The notes under the pieces were generated by a model, which had not been told where the DNA came from, ran no database searches, and saw only the letters and a program-made list of their open reading frames with translations. Shown here piece by piece: positions 33,928 to 43,642 of a DNA stretch of 64,000 nucleotides. The position numbers and the translations under genes are program-made. Source of the stretch: Collinsella sp. UBA6357 (lineage in GTDB: Bacteria; Actinomycetota; Coriobacteriia; Coriobacteriales; Coriobacteriaceae); assembly GCA_002437815.1 (NCBI GenBank), contig DJRP01000028.1, positions 49,366 through 113,365 of the forward strand, written 5' to 3'. Every line of letters starts with the position of its first letter. Within the stretch, counting starts at the first letter, position 1.

Positions 33928-34237
33928 CTTTCTTGTCCTCTGGCTCGTCTCATGGGCCGTTATCGCCTTCTTTCGCATCGCTCCCGCCTTCGCGCTCCGT
34001 GGACGTCCCCTGTCTCCGCGTGTGGTCGAAGCGCTCGGATACATCCCACCTGCGGCCTTCGCGGCACTTGTCGCCAACGATCTCGTGTCTCCCGGCGCCT
34101 TCTTCTCAGGTCTCTGGCCTGCGCTGCTGCCTTGGACCGCTGCGGCCTTTGTGATTGCTGTCGCCCTTAAGACCAGATCGATGCTGTGGTGCTGCGTGTC
34201 CGGTGTGGTCTGCTATGTGCTGCTGAGCATGATCTGA
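33914..34237 (+). CDS. azlD: AzlD-family small subunit of branched-chain amino acid exporter
   Basis: The 107-residue membrane protein has about four hydrophobic segments and the AzlD features FFRIAPAFALRGRPLS and VVEALGYIPPAAFAAL. It is the obligate partner of AzlC. The ATG at 33914 lies inside azlC and follows AAGGAGG at 33901-33907. Such a pair would balance the Liv importer encoded 10 kb downstream. Confidence 0.88.
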   Translation: MPLRDFLVLWLVSWAVIAFFRIAPAFALRGRPLSPRVVEALGYIPPAAFAALVANDLVSPGAFFSGLWPALLPWTAAAFVIAVALKTRSMLWCCVSGVVCYVLLSMI

Positions 34238-34365
34238 CGCGAGCGCCTGGGCATCTGTGATTTTCGCACTCCGATGGTCTGTTGTTTCTGCTACCATAGT
34301 CAAACTTTACTTAGGCAAAGCATGACGTGGTGTTTTGTACCACAGATGCGGAATTGGGGGATTCC

Positions 34366-35385
34366 ATGACAGAGACGACGGCTACCGAACGTAAACGATT
34401 CAAGGTTCCGCGTATCCCGGGCGATATCATGATCTATCCCATGATCGTGGGCCTGCTGCTCAACACGTTTTGTCCTCAGGTCTTTGAGATCGGCGGCTTC
34501 TTCACGGCTGCCTGCCGCGGGGGTTCCAACACCATCGTCGCGGCGATTCTGCTCTTTGTGGGCGCCGGAATCTCGTTCAAGTCCACGCCGGGCGCCATCA
34601 AGACCGGAATCGTCGTCCTGATCCCTAAGCTCGTGGTGGCTGCCGCCCTCGGATTGGGTGTCGCGTACTTCTTTAACGATAACTTCCTGGGGCTGTCTTC
34701 GGTCTCCGTCATCGGTGGTATCACCTTCTGCAACATGGCGCTCTATACGGGCATCATGGGCGAATTCGGCGATGAGTCCGAGCAGGGCGCCGTCGGTATC
34801 CTGTTCTTTACTGCCGGTCCCGCCGTCACCATGATCATCCTGGGCGTCTCCGGCCTTGCGAATATTCCCGTCGGCACCATCATCGGCTCCATCTTGCCGC
34901 TCGTGATCGGTATGGTGCTCGGCAATCTGTTTCCGTTCATCAAGAATCTGCTTGTCCCCGGCACGAATCCCGCGATCGCCGTCATCGGTTTCCAGCTCGG
35001 TGCCTCGATGAGCCTGTCGAGCTTTATCACGGGCGGTATCTCGGGCATCTTGCTCGGCCTCATCACGTTGTTTGTGGTCGGACCCATCACGTTCGCCTTT
35101 GAGCGCCTGTGCGGCGGTAACGGCAAGGCGGCCGTCGCCTGTTCCACCATTGCCGGCACGGCTATGACCACGCCGGTGGCCCTTGCCGAGGTTGCCCCGC
35201 GTTATGCCGAGCTCGCGCCCACGGCGTATGCCCAGATCGCAACCGCCGTCATCATCACGGCCGTCGCGGCACCTATCCTTACCGGCTGGGTCGACAAGAA
35301 GTTCTGCCGCGGCAAGGAGGATCTCTCCGTTCCTGGTATCGAGGCTATCGAGGAGTCCGTCGCCAGGGACGTTGACGGCGAATAG
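34366..35385 (+). CDS. kdgT: 2-keto-3-deoxygluconate permease (KdgT)
   Basis: The 339-residue protein has about ten hydrophobic segments and the KdgT hallmarks VPRIPGDIMIYPMIVGLLLN at residue 13, GGITFCNMALYTGIMGEFGD near residue 121 and AGTAMTTPVALAE near 265. It imports 2-keto-3-deoxygluconate, a product of pectin and uronic acid breakdown, by proton symport. ATG 34366 follows TTGGGGG. No other uronate gene is nearby, so catabolism must be encoded elsewhere. Confidence 0.88.
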   Translation: MTETTATERKRFKVPRIPGDIMIYPMIVGLLLNTFCPQVFEIGGFFTAACRGGSNTIVAAILLFVGAGISFKSTPGAIKTGIVVLIPKLVVAAALGLGVAYFFNDNFLGLSSVSVIGGITFCNMALYTGIMGEFGDESEQGAVGILFFTAGPAVTMIILGVSGLANIPVGTIIGSILPLVIGMVLGNLFPFIKNLLVPGTNPAIAVIGFQLGASMSLSSFITGGISGILLGLITLFVVGPITFAFERLCGGNGKAAVACSTIAGTAMTTPVALAEVAPRYAELAPTAYAQIATAVIITAVAAPILTGWVDKKFCRGKEDLSVPGIEAIEESVARDVDGE

Positions 35386-35410
35386 GTTGTCGTATCTCGT
35401 TAAACGTATA

Positions 35411-35450
35411 CCGCCCGCCCGCTGCCTGCGCAGGGGACGGGCGGTTTTTT
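35411..35450 (+). terminator. Terminator after kdgT
   Basis: CCGCCCG at 35411-35417 pairs with CGGGCGG at 35438-35444, with further inner pairing, followed by six T at 35445-35450. Confidence 0.85.
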
Positions 35451-35498
35451 GTCTGCGGTATCGAGTTTGCGTGGGCGGCAACGCCTGGCTTGCACGAT

Positions 35499-36440
35499 CT
35501 AGCTAATGGAGCGTCGCGGACGGTTGACGATGACGATGCCCGCGCATACCAGCACAAGCGCAGCCGCGACGACAAACGGGCTGGTACCCGCGCCCTCGCC
35601 GAGCAGGACCGCAGATAGCATCACGCCAAACACGGGATTCATGAAGCCGAAGACGCTCACACGGCTTACCGGGTTGACGCGCAGCAGACATGACCACAGC
35701 GAATATGCCACCGCGGAGATAAAGGCCATGTAGGTCAGGAGCGCGGTGGCGGGCAGAGGCTTGGCCGGGGTCAGATGTCCGCCAGTCGCCAGGGCGATGC
35801 CGGTGAGTACGATGCCTCCAACAAAAAACTGCCATCCCGAGAGCAAGACCCCGTTGTGATCACGCGAAAAGATGCCGATCAGGCAGGTCGACAGGGCACC
35901 GGCCACGGTTGAAGCCAGAATCAGACCCTCGCCGTCGAGCGCAAAGCCGAAGGTACCCGAGCTGCCGCTCAGGTTGACGAGTGCAACGCCGGCAAAGCCG
36001 ACGACGCATCCCGCGATCTTAGTGGCATCGAGCTTCTCGGTTCGAAAGAGCAGTGCGGCGAAGAGAATCGCCAAGAAGTTTGCGCTCGCTTCGATAATGG
36101 AGCTCGACATGGCGCTCGCCTTGGATAGGCCAAGGTAGAAGAACAGGTATTGGCCGATCGTCTGAAAAAGCGAGAGGATGCAGATGGGCCTGAGGTCGCG
36201 GCGTGCGGGCACCAGGGCGCGGCGCTGCGCGAGGCTCATCCCCACGATGACGAGGATGCCCGCGAGCGTGAAGCGCAGTCCCGCAAAGAGAAGCTGCGAC
36301 GCGCTGTCGTCAGCGGCGATACCAAAGAGCGCATATCCGATTTTGATGCAGGGGAACGCCGATCCCCATAAGGCGCAGCAGATCAAGCAACCCAGCACGA
36401 GCCCTGTCGTGGTGGCAAAAAACGGTGTACGGCGTTGCAT
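35499..36440 (-). CDS. EamA-family (DMT superfamily) metabolite exporter
   Basis: The 313-residue protein has ten hydrophobic segments in two EamA halves, with CALWGSAFPCIKIGYALF near residue 21, YLFFYLGLSKASAMSSSIIE near residue 94 and MNPVFGVMLSAVLLGE near residue 268. DMT proteins export amino acids or other metabolites; the substrate is unknown. ATG 36440 follows GGAAGGA. It lies downstream of purL in the same direction but behind the purL terminator. Confidence 0.87.
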   Translation of the reverse strand: MQRRTPFFATTTGLVLGCLICCALWGSAFPCIKIGYALFGIAADDSASQLLFAGLRFTLAGILVIVGMSLAQRRALVPARRDLRPICILSLFQTIGQYLFFYLGLSKASAMSSSIIEASANFLAILFAALLFRTEKLDATKIAGCVVGFAGVALVNLSGSSGTFGFALDGEGLILASTVAGALSTCLIGIFSRDHNGVLLSGWQFFVGGIVLTGIALATGGHLTPAKPLPATALLTYMAFISAVAYSLWSCLLRVNPVSRVSVFGFMNPVFGVMLSAVLLGEGAGTSPFVVAAALVLVCAGIVIVNRPRRSIS

Positions 36441-36472
36441 GGTGTCCTTCCGGTCGACTGACGGCATGAAAA

Positions 36473-36505
36473 GCGCCCGCCGTCGACGTGTGCGACGGCG
36501 GGCGC
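36473..36505 (-). terminator. Terminator after purL
   Basis: GCGCCCGCCGTCG at 36473-36485 pairs perfectly with CGACGGCGGGCGC at 36493-36505 around a 7-nt loop. On the minus strand it is followed by TTTTCATG. Confidence 0.82.
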
Positions 36506-36540
36506 ATGACCCGTGGGGATTGTACCGCGAGCGGAGAGCT

Positions 36541-39500
36541 TTAGGCGAAGTACGCCACGCCGCTCTCGAAGATCGGCATGAACTTATCGCCGGCGACATG
36601 CTCCGGCACGTTCATGTAGAGGTTGTCGCCGCGCCGCTCGGCGTGGCCCATCTTGCCAAAGACGCGACCGTCAGGGCTCGTGATACCTTCGATGGCAAGC
36701 GCGGAGCCGTTGGGGTTGACGGCGAGGTCCATGCTGGGCTTGCCGTCCTCGCCCACGTACTGCGTGGCGATCTGGCCGTTGTCGATCAGCTGCGCGAGCA
36801 TCTCGTCGTTGGCGACAAAGCGGCCCTCGCCGTGGCTGATCGCGACAGTGTAGGGGTCGTCGAGGCTGCACTGCGAGAGCCAGGGGGAGAGGTTCGATGC
36901 GATGCGCGTGCGCACGAGGCGGCTCTGGTGGCGGCCGATGGTGTTGAAGGTGAGCGTGGGCGCATCGGGGGTGGCGTCGACGATGTCACCATAAGGGACG
37001 AGACCCAGCTTGATGAGCGCCTGGAAACCGTTGCAGATGCCGAGCATCAGGCCGTCACGTTTCTGCAGCAGCTCGCGCACGGCTTCGGTGACCTCGGGCG
37101 CGCGGAAGAACGCCGTGATGAACTTGGCGGAGCCGTCGGGCTCGTCGCCACCGGAGAAGCCGCCGGGGATCATGACGATCTGACTCTCGCTGATGCGGCG
37201 GGCGAGCTCATGGGTGCTCTCGGCGACAGCCTCGGGCGTGAGGTTGTTGATCACGAAGGTGTCGGCCGCGGCGCCGGCGGCACGGAAGGCGCGTGCGGTG
37301 TCGTATTCGCAGTTGTTGCCCGGGAACACGGGAATGATCGCACGGGGTTTGGCGAAGTTCTCGCCGCTGTACACGTGGATGTCCTTGGTGCGGAAGTCGA
37401 CCGCGGATACCTCCACGAGCGGCGTCTCCTCCGTCACCGAGCGATACGGGAACACGGGCTCGATGGCGCCCTCCCACGCGTCCTGAAGTTCGGCCAACTC
37501 GATGACCTCGGAGCCGGTGTCGATCACATAGGCCTCGACGGTGGTGCCGAGCGGCTCGACGACGATGCCCTCGGCCTCTGGGAGCTCGGCATCTTCGGCG
37601 AGCTCGACGATAAAACTGCCGTAGAGCGGGCAGAAGAGGCTCTCGACGTCGACATCCTCGGCAAGCTCGATACCGATACCGTTGCCTACGCACATCTTGA
37701 ACAGGCTCTCGGCACCACAGCCGTAGCCGGGCGTGGAGATGGCGAGGGCGGAGCCGGCAGCGGCGAGCGCCTCGACGGCATCGAGCGCGGCGATGAGCTG
37801 ATGGGCGTCGGGACGATGGTCGTCAGCATAGGTCGCGGGCGCGATGCGCACCACGCGGTGCGCGAGCCCCTTGAACTCGGGAGAGACGGCACGGTCGGCG
37901 CGTCCGGTGGAGACGGCGAAGGAGACGAGGGTCGGCGGGACATCGATCTCGGTGTCGCCGAGCTCGAAGGAGCCGCTCATCGAGTCCTTGCCGCCGATGG
38001 CGCCGACCTCGAGGTCGATCTGGGCATCGAGAGCGCCAAGCACGGCCGCGACGGGCTTGCCCCAGCGCTCGGGAATGTCACGCAGCCGCTCGAAGTACTC
38101 CTGGAAGGAGAGATAGGCGTTCTTGCGGCTAAAGCCAGCGGCCACGAGCTTCGAGACGGACTCGACGACGGAGAGGTAGGCGCCGGCGTACTGGTCGGCT
38201 TCCATGAGGTAGGGATTGAAGCCCCAGGCCATGGCGCTCGCCGTGGTGGTCTCACCGTCCACGGGGAACTTCGCGACCATCGCCTCGCTCGGCGTGAGCT
38301 GGTTTTTGCCACCGAAGGGCATGAGCACCGTGGCGGCGCCGATGGTGGAGTCGAAGCGCTCGGAGAGGCCCTTGTTGGAGGCGACGTTGAGGTCGGTCAC
38401 GAGCGACGTCATGCGATCGGCCAGGGTCTCGCCCGCCCAAGAGGGCTGCCAGACGGAGCGTGCGACGGCATGCGCCTTCTGGTGCTTGGGCGCACCGTTG
38501 GAGTTGAGGAACGCGCGCGACAGGTCGACAATGGCGACGCCCATCCAGGCCATGCGCATGCGCGGCTCGGCGGTGACCTCGGCGATCACCGTGGCTTCGA
38601 GGTTCTCCTCGGCGGCGTAGCCCAAAAACTCCTCGACGTCCTCGTCGGCGACGGCGCAGGCCATGCGCTCCTGGGATTCGCTGATGGCGAGCTCGGTGCC
38701 GTCGAGACCGTCGTACTTCTTGGTCACGGTGTCAAGGTCGACATAGAGGCCGTCGGCAAGCTCGCCCACGGCGACCGAGACGCCGCCCGCGCCAAAGTCG
38801 TTGCAGCGCTTGATGAGGCGGCAGGCGTCACCGCGGCGGAAGAGCCTCTGGAGCTTGCGCTCGACGGGTGCGTTGCCCTTCTGGACCTCGGCACCCGACG
38901 TCTCGATGGACTCGGTGTTCTGCGTCTTGGAGGAGCCGGTGGCGCCGCCGATGCCATCGCGGCCGGTGCGGCCGCCGAGCAGGATGATCTTGTCGGTGGG
39001 GGCGGGGCACTCGCGGCGCACGTGATCGGCCGGGGTGGCACCCACCACGGCGCCGACCTCCATGCGCTTGGCGGTGTAGCCGGGGTGGTAGAGCTCGTTG
39101 ACCTGGCCGGTCGCGAGTCCGATCTGGTTGCCGTAGCTCGCGTAGCCTGCGGCGGCCGTCGTCACGATCTTGCGCTGGGGGAGCTTCCCCTCGAGCGTCT
39201 CGGCGACGGGCACGGTGGGGTCGGAGGCGCCGGTCACGCGCATGGCCTGGTAGACGTAGCTGCGGCCCGAGAGCGGGTCGCGGATCGCGCCGCCGATGCA
39301 CGTGGCGGCGCCACCGAACGGTTCGATCTCGGTGGGGTGGTTGTGCGTCTCGTTCTTAAAGAGGAACAACCAGTCCTGGTCCTCGCCGTCCACGTCGACC
39401 TTGACCTTGACGGTGCAGGCGTTGATCTCCTCGGACTCGTCGAGACCCGTGAGCTTGCCGGTCTTCTTGAGATACTTGGCGCCGATGGTGCCCATGTCCA

Positions 39501-40293
39501 TGAGGCAGACGGGCTTCTCGTCGCGGCCAAGCTCATGGCGCATGGCCATGTAACGGTCGAATGCGGCCTGGACGGTTGCGTCATCGATCTTCACATCGTC
39601 GAGCACGGTGCCGAAGGTCGTGTGGCGGCAGTGGTCGGACCAGTAGGTGTCGATCACACGGATCTCGGTGATGGTGGGGTCGCGGTCCTCATCGCGGAAA
39701 TATTGCTGACAGAAGGCGATATCCGCCTCGTCCATGGCGAGGCCGCGCTCGGCGATGAAAGCGGCGAGCGCGGCTCCATCGAGCTCGCGGAAACCTTCGA
39801 GCACCTCGACGGGCTGAGGCTCCGGGGTATCGACCTTAAGCGTTTTGGGCTTCTCGAGCGACGCGATGCGTGCCTCGACGGGGTTCACCACGTAGTGCTT
39901 GACGGTTTCGATGTCATCGTCTGTGAGCGCGCCCTCGAGGATATAGACCTTGGCGGAGCGAACATCGGGACGCTCGCCCTGCGAGATGAGCTGCACGCAC
40001 TCGCTCGCGGAGTCGGCGCGCTGGTCGAACTGCCCGGGCAGGAACTCGACGGCGAAGACGGTGCCGTCGGTCGCGGGGAGCTCGTCGTAGGTCACATCGA
40101 CCTGGGGCTCGCTGAAGACGGTGGGTACGCAGGAGCGGAAGAGCTCTTGCGTGATGCCCTCGACGTCATAGCGGTTGATGATCCTCAGGGTCTCGATGCC
40201 CTTGATGCCGAGGATCTCGGCGAGCTCGCCTTTGAGCTGCTGAGCCTCGACGTCGAACCCGGGTTTCTTCTCCACGTAGATACGAGAGACCAT
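36541..40293 (-). CDS. purL: Phosphoribosylformylglycinamidine synthase (single-chain PurL)
   Basis: The 1250-residue enzyme converts FGAR to FGAM in purine synthesis. It has the N-terminal PurS-like region, two AIR-synthase-type halves with NETHNHPTEIEPFGGAATC near residue 315, RTGRDGIGGATGSSK near residue 440 and IGGKDSMSGSFEL near 765, and a C-terminal class I glutaminase with MIPGGFSGGDEPDGS, the nucleophile in LGICNGFQALIKLG and SHGEGRF. This is the fused form in which glutaminase and synthase are one chain. ATG 40293 follows AAGGAAGGCAGGAACC, and similarity begins there. The opposite strand is open for 1700 codons here, but that is composition. Confidence 0.95.
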   Translation of the reverse strand: MVSRIYVEKKPGFDVEAQQLKGELAEILGIKGIETLRIINRYDVEGITQELFRSCVPTVFSEPQVDVTYDELPATDGTVFAVEFLPGQFDQRADSASECVQLISQGERPDVRSAKVYILEGALTDDDIETVKHYVVNPVEARIASLEKPKTLKVDTPEPQPVEVLEGFRELDGAALAAFIAERGLAMDEADIAFCQQYFRDEDRDPTITEIRVIDTYWSDHCRHTTFGTVLDDVKIDDATVQAAFDRYMAMRHELGRDEKPVCLMDMGTIGAKYLKKTGKLTGLDESEEINACTVKVKVDVDGEDQDWLFLFKNETHNHPTEIEPFGGAATCIGGAIRDPLSGRSYVYQAMRVTGASDPTVPVAETLEGKLPQRKIVTTAAAGYASYGNQIGLATGQVNELYHPGYTAKRMEVGAVVGATPADHVRRECPAPTDKIILLGGRTGRDGIGGATGSSKTQNTESIETSGAEVQKGNAPVERKLQRLFRRGDACRLIKRCNDFGAGGVSVAVGELADGLYVDLDTVTKKYDGLDGTELAISESQERMACAVADEDVEEFLGYAAEENLEATVIAEVTAEPRMRMAWMGVAIVDLSRAFLNSNGAPKHQKAHAVARSVWQPSWAGETLADRMTSLVTDLNVASNKGLSERFDSTIGAATVLMPFGGKNQLTPSEAMVAKFPVDGETTTASAMAWGFNPYLMEADQYAGAYLSVVESVSKLVAAGFSRKNAYLSFQEYFERLRDIPERWGKPVAAVLGALDAQIDLEVGAIGGKDSMSGSFELGDTEIDVPPTLVSFAVSTGRADRAVSPEFKGLAHRVVRIAPATYADDHRPDAHQLIAALDAVEALAAAGSALAISTPGYGCGAESLFKMCVGNGIGIELAEDVDVESLFCPLYGSFIVELAEDAELPEAEGIVVEPLGTTVEAYVIDTGSEVIELAELQDAWEGAIEPVFPYRSVTEETPLVEVSAVDFRTKDIHVYSGENFAKPRAIIPVFPGNNCEYDTARAFRAAGAAADTFVINNLTPEAVAESTHELARRISESQIVMIPGGFSGGDEPDGSAKFITAFFRAPEVTEAVRELLQKRDGLMLGICNGFQALIKLGLVPYGDIVDATPDAPTLTFNTIGRHQSRLVRTRIASNLSPWLSQCSLDDPYTVAISHGEGRFVANDEMLAQLIDNGQIATQYVGEDGKPSMDLAVNPNGSALAIEGITSPDGRVFGKMGHAERRGDNLYMNVPEHVAGDKFMPIFESGVAYFA

Positions 40294-40480
40294 TGGTTCC
40301 TGCCTTCCTTGTCGGCCATTCGGTCGTCGTCGCCTGCGGCGGCGGTCGGTGTGCGCGGGCAGGGCCCGGCTGCCGCCTTCAGCCGCATGGTTGATAAACT
40401 CCAATATGATACGACAGGGCGCGGGCGCCGCGAGCCATCGCGGGTGCTAGAGTGGGGCGTTAACAAGAGAAAGGCATCCT

Positions 40481-42052
40481 ATGGCATTCGTTTCACTCGC
40501 CGTCATCGCGCTTGTAGCCTTCGCGAGCCCCTTCATCGCAACGGCCATTCCTGGCAAGCCCGTCCCCGAGACCGTCTTTTTGTTGATTTTCGGTGCGGTG
40601 CTTGGGCCGCACATGGCTGGTATCATCCACGTGGATGTCGAAGTCTCGCTCGTCTCCGAGCTCGGTCTGGCATTCCTCTTCTTGCTTGCCGGTTTCGAGA
40701 TCGACCCCAAGAACATCACGGGAGCCGAGGGCCGCTACGGGCTGGGCACCTGGGTTGTCACCTTCGGCATCGCCTGGCTTGCCGTGCGCTTCACACCGTG
40801 GTTCTCGGTCAGCCATTTCGACGGCATCGCCGTTACGTTGGCGCTCACCTCGACGGCGCTCGGTACGCTGGTGCCCATCCTGCGCGAGCGCTCACTTATC
40901 GGCACGCGCGTGGGCGACTCGATCCTAGCGTATGGCACCTGGGGCGAGCTGGGGCCGGTGCTCGCCATGTCCGTGCTGCTCTCGGCCCGCACGGGAATCG
41001 AGACGCTCGTCGTCCTCGGGATCTTCCTTGCCGCCTGCGTCGTGCTCGCGGTGGTACCGGGGCGCTCCAAGCGCGCGGGACACCGCTTCTTCGCTTTTGT
41101 CGAGGAGCGCGCGAACACCACGTCACAGACGTTCGTGCGGCTCACGGTGCTCATTCTCGTTGTGCTCGTGGCCCTCTCGGCCGTCTTCGATCTCGATATC
41201 GTGCTTGGCGCCTTCGCGGCCGGTTTCGTGCTTCGCTATATCATCCCGCAAGGCGACCACACGCTCGAGACCAAGCTTGACGGCCTCGCCTACGGTTTTC
41301 TGATCCCGGTGTTCTTCACCGTCTCGGGTGCCAAGATCGACCTCACAGTCGTCGCTTCCAAGCCGGTCATGCTCGTGGGCTTCATCGTGGCGCTGCTGCT
41401 CGTGCGCGCCGTGCCCATCATCGTTTCCATGCGCGTGTGCCCCGTCACGCGCGACGTCACCATGCACGGTCGCGTCACCGTGGCGCTCTATTGCACCACG
41501 GCACTGCCCATCATCGTCGCCGTTACGAGTGTGGCCGTGAATGCCGGGGCGCTCTCGCAGGCGACGGCATCAGTCATGGTGGCGGCCGGTGCCGTCACCG
41601 TCTTTCTCATGCCGTTCTTGGCGCAGCTCACCTATCGCGTGGTCGACGCCAAGCCCGCCGAGGCGGTGGCGGAGGTCGTCGAGCACCCGGGGGACGCCGT
41701 GCGGATCCTGCAGGCGCATCATGACCTCGCGCGCCTGTTGGCCCGCGAGCACAAGCTGTTGACCTCGCACGGTTTCGGTCGCGAATATGACGGCGTGCCC
41801 ACGCTCGATGCAATCGCCGAGCATCTTTCGGACGAGGCTGTGGCAGAGGGCGCGCGCCGCATCGACGAGCGTATCGTCCATGCGGCGCACCAGCTCGCCG
41901 AGAAGACCTACGGCGACGAGGTCGACCTTGAGGGACTTACGGCTCGCGAGCGCCGCCGCCTCGAGCGCGCCCAGCTCGCGGTACGCGAATACCGCCGCCG
42001 CATGGAGGAGCTGTACCGTCAGGAGGATGCCAAGGGCCCCGTTGACCGCTAA
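40481..42052 (+). CDS. CPA2-type cation:proton antiporter
   Basis: The 523-residue protein has about twelve hydrophobic segments up to residue 385, with ELGLAFLFLLAGFEIDPK near residue 61, LTSTALGTLVPIL near residue 120 and IVLGAFAAGFVLRYIIPQG near 244. The last 120 residues are cytoplasmic and highly charged, with a helical tail rich in Arg and Glu. It exchanges Na+ or K+ for protons; the specific ion is not known. It is followed by the structured repeat at 42081 and a terminator. Confidence 0.88.
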   Translation: MAFVSLAVIALVAFASPFIATAIPGKPVPETVFLLIFGAVLGPHMAGIIHVDVEVSLVSELGLAFLFLLAGFEIDPKNITGAEGRYGLGTWVVTFGIAWLAVRFTPWFSVSHFDGIAVTLALTSTALGTLVPILRERSLIGTRVGDSILAYGTWGELGPVLAMSVLLSARTGIETLVVLGIFLAACVVLAVVPGRSKRAGHRFFAFVEERANTTSQTFVRLTVLILVVLVALSAVFDLDIVLGAFAAGFVLRYIIPQGDHTLETKLDGLAYGFLIPVFFTVSGAKIDLTVVASKPVMLVGFIVALLLVRAVPIIVSMRVCPVTRDVTMHGRVTVALYCTTALPIIVAVTSVAVNAGALSQATASVMVAAGAVTVFLMPFLAQLTYRVVDAKPAEAVAEVVEHPGDAVRILQAHHDLARLLAREHKLLTSHGFGREYDGVPTLDAIAEHLSDEAVAEGARRIDERIVHAAHQLAEKTYGDEVDLEGLTARERRRLERAQLAVREYRRRMEELYRQEDAKGPVDR

Positions 42053-42080
42053 CTGGCGACAGAAGCCGCATCGTCCTTAA

Positions 42081-42203
42081 GCAAGTGAGTGGACTTTTTG
42101 GAGCCAGCCGAGTATGGTTCACATTCTATTTGACGTTTCCGCAGGTAGGGACGTTTCTATATCTCGGCTTATTCGAGACATTGCGAATAGTCCACTCACT
42201 TGC
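42081..42203 (+). repeat. Structured repeat, copy 3 (nested stems, CCGCAGGT core)
   Basis: This 123-bp element has perfect 14-bp ends GCAAGTGAGTGGAC at 42081-42094 and its complement at 42190-42203. The sequence differs from copies 1 and 2 but keeps full pairing. The inner stem AGCCGAG 42106-42112 pairs with CTCGGCT 42163-42169. The core TTTCCGCAGGT lies at 42136-42146. Read in the same orientation as copies 1 and 2, the block CCGAGTATGG 13 nt inside the outer stem is also shared. It stands alone between converging genes, with no nuclease gene beside it. Confidence 0.8.
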
Positions 42204-42233
42204 ATAGGAAGACTGCCCAAAGGACGCAAAAGA

Positions 42234-42267
42234 GGGCGCCGCATCGCAACCATGCGATGCGGCGCCC
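42234..42267. terminator. Terminator between the antiporter and homoserine dehydrogenase
   Basis: GGGCGCCGCATCGCA at 42234-42248 pairs perfectly with TGCGATGCGGCGCCC at 42253-42267. It is flanked by CTTTCG on the + side and CTCTTTTG on the minus side, so it can end both converging genes. Confidence 0.88.
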
Positions 42268-42298
42268 CTTTCGCGTCGGTTCTGTGGCGAGGAGCTCG

Positions 42299-43642
42299 CT
42301 AGTTGGCCATCACGCCGTCGGTCCAGGCCTCGACGTTCTCGATGCGCAGGACGTTGGCGACCTCGGCCACGCAATCCGCATCGGCGAGCTCGGCGGCCGC
42401 GGCCTGGATGTTCTTCTCGAGCGCGCGGTGCGTCAGGAAGATGACCGAGCAGGTGTCCGACACGCCGCTCTTGCCGTCCTCGACCTGGTTGATCAGGCTG
42501 ATCGAGATGTCGTGCTTCGCAAAGACGTCGACGGTCTCGGAGAGCGCGCCCACGCGATCGGCGACCTTCAGACGCACATAGTATTTGGTCTCGAGCTCGT
42601 CCATCGGCTTGAAGGCGAGGTTGTGGCCGAAAGGCTCGCTTTCGGGCAACGGTGCCACGCCGCGGCTGATCGTCTCGGAAAGCGACAGGATGTCGCCGAC
42701 GACGGCGCTCGCGGTGGGGAAGGAGCCCGCGCCCGCGCCGTAGAACATGGTCTCGCCCACGGCGTCGCCCACCACGTAGACGGCGTTCATGGCGCCGTTG
42801 ACCTTGGCAAGCATGTGGTCGGCCGGGATGAGCGTGGGATGCACGCGCACATCGACGCCATCCGCGGTGTTGCGGGCGATGCCGAGCAGCTTGATGGTGT
42901 ATCCGAGGTCGTGTGCCTGCGCGATGTCCTCGGCCGCGATGGTGCGGATGCCCTGCTGGTAGACATCGTCGGTCGTCACGCGCGTACCGAAGCCGATGGA
43001 GGCCAGGATCGCCGTCTTGCTCGCGGCGTCGAAGCCGTCAACGTCGGCCGAGGGGTCGGCCTCGGCGTAGCCCTTGGCCTGCGCGTCGGCGAGCACGTCG
43101 GCGTAGTCGGCACCCTCGGCGTCCATGCGCGAGAGGATGTAGTTGGTGGTGCCGTTCAAGATGCCGGCGATGGTGAGGATCTTGTTGCCCACGAGGTCGT
43201 GCTCGAGCGTGCTCACGATGGGGATGCCGCCGCCGCAGCTCGCCTCGCACTTGAGCTGCACGCCGCACTCGCGCGCCTTGGCGGCGAGCGTTTCGACGTG
43301 GCGGCCGAGCAGCGCCTTGTTGGCGGAAACGACATGCTTGCCGTTCTCGAACGCTGCGTTGAAGATCTCGGTCGCCGGGTGCTCGCCACCGATGAGCTCG
43401 ACGACGATATCGACCTCGGGGTCGGTCACGACGTCGTGCCAGTCCGAGGTGAACGCCTCGCGCTCAACGCCGGCGGCCTCGGCCTGCTCCCAGGCGAGCG
43501 CGCAGGCGCGCGTCAGCTTGAGATCGATGCCGTATGCGGCGAGGTATTCATCATGATGGCTCTTGATAAGACGGGCGACGCCGCCGCCGACGGTACCCAA
43601 GCCAATGAGGCCGACGTGTACGGTGCGCAGATTCTCTGCCAT
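42299..43642 (-). CDS. hom: Homoserine dehydrogenase
   Basis: The 447-residue enzyme reduces aspartate semialdehyde to homoserine, the branch point to threonine, methionine and isoleucine. It has the NAD(P)-binding VGLIGLGTVGGGVARL at residue 10, CEASCGGGIPIVSTLEHDL near residue 137, ILNGTTNYILSRM near residue 165 and GYAEADPSADVDG near residue 190. A C-terminal ACT domain (YYVRLKVADRVGALSETVDV, near residue 355) suggests allosteric control, probably by threonine. ATG 43642 follows AAAGGAG. It is transcribed away from the liv genes. Confidence 0.95.
   Translation of the reverse strand: MAENLRTVHVGLIGLGTVGGGVARLIKSHHDEYLAAYGIDLKLTRACALAWEQAEAAGVEREAFTSDWHDVVTDPEVDIVVELIGGEHPATEIFNAAFENGKHVVSANKALLGRHVETLAAKARECGVQLKCEASCGGGIPIVSTLEHDLVGNKILTIAGILNGTTNYILSRMDAEGADYADVLADAQAKGYAEADPSADVDGFDAASKTAILASIGFGTRVTTDDVYQQGIRTIAAEDIAQAHDLGYTIKLLGIARNTADGVDVRVHPTLIPADHMLAKVNGAMNAVYVVGDAVGETMFYGAGAGSFPTASAVVGDILSLSETISRGVAPLPESEPFGHNLAFKPMDELETKYYVRLKVADRVGALSETVDVFAKHDISISLINQVEDGKSGVSDTCSVIFLTHRALEKNIQAAAAELADADCVAEVANVLRIENVEAWTDGVMAN

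Noticed and set aside
36178..41280. A 1700-codon open frame on the + strand across purL
   Set aside because: It is antisense to purL, which has full family motifs. GC-rich codon use keeps the opposite strand open. The translation is low complexity (Gly, Asp, Glu, Val, His) and has no recognisable domain.
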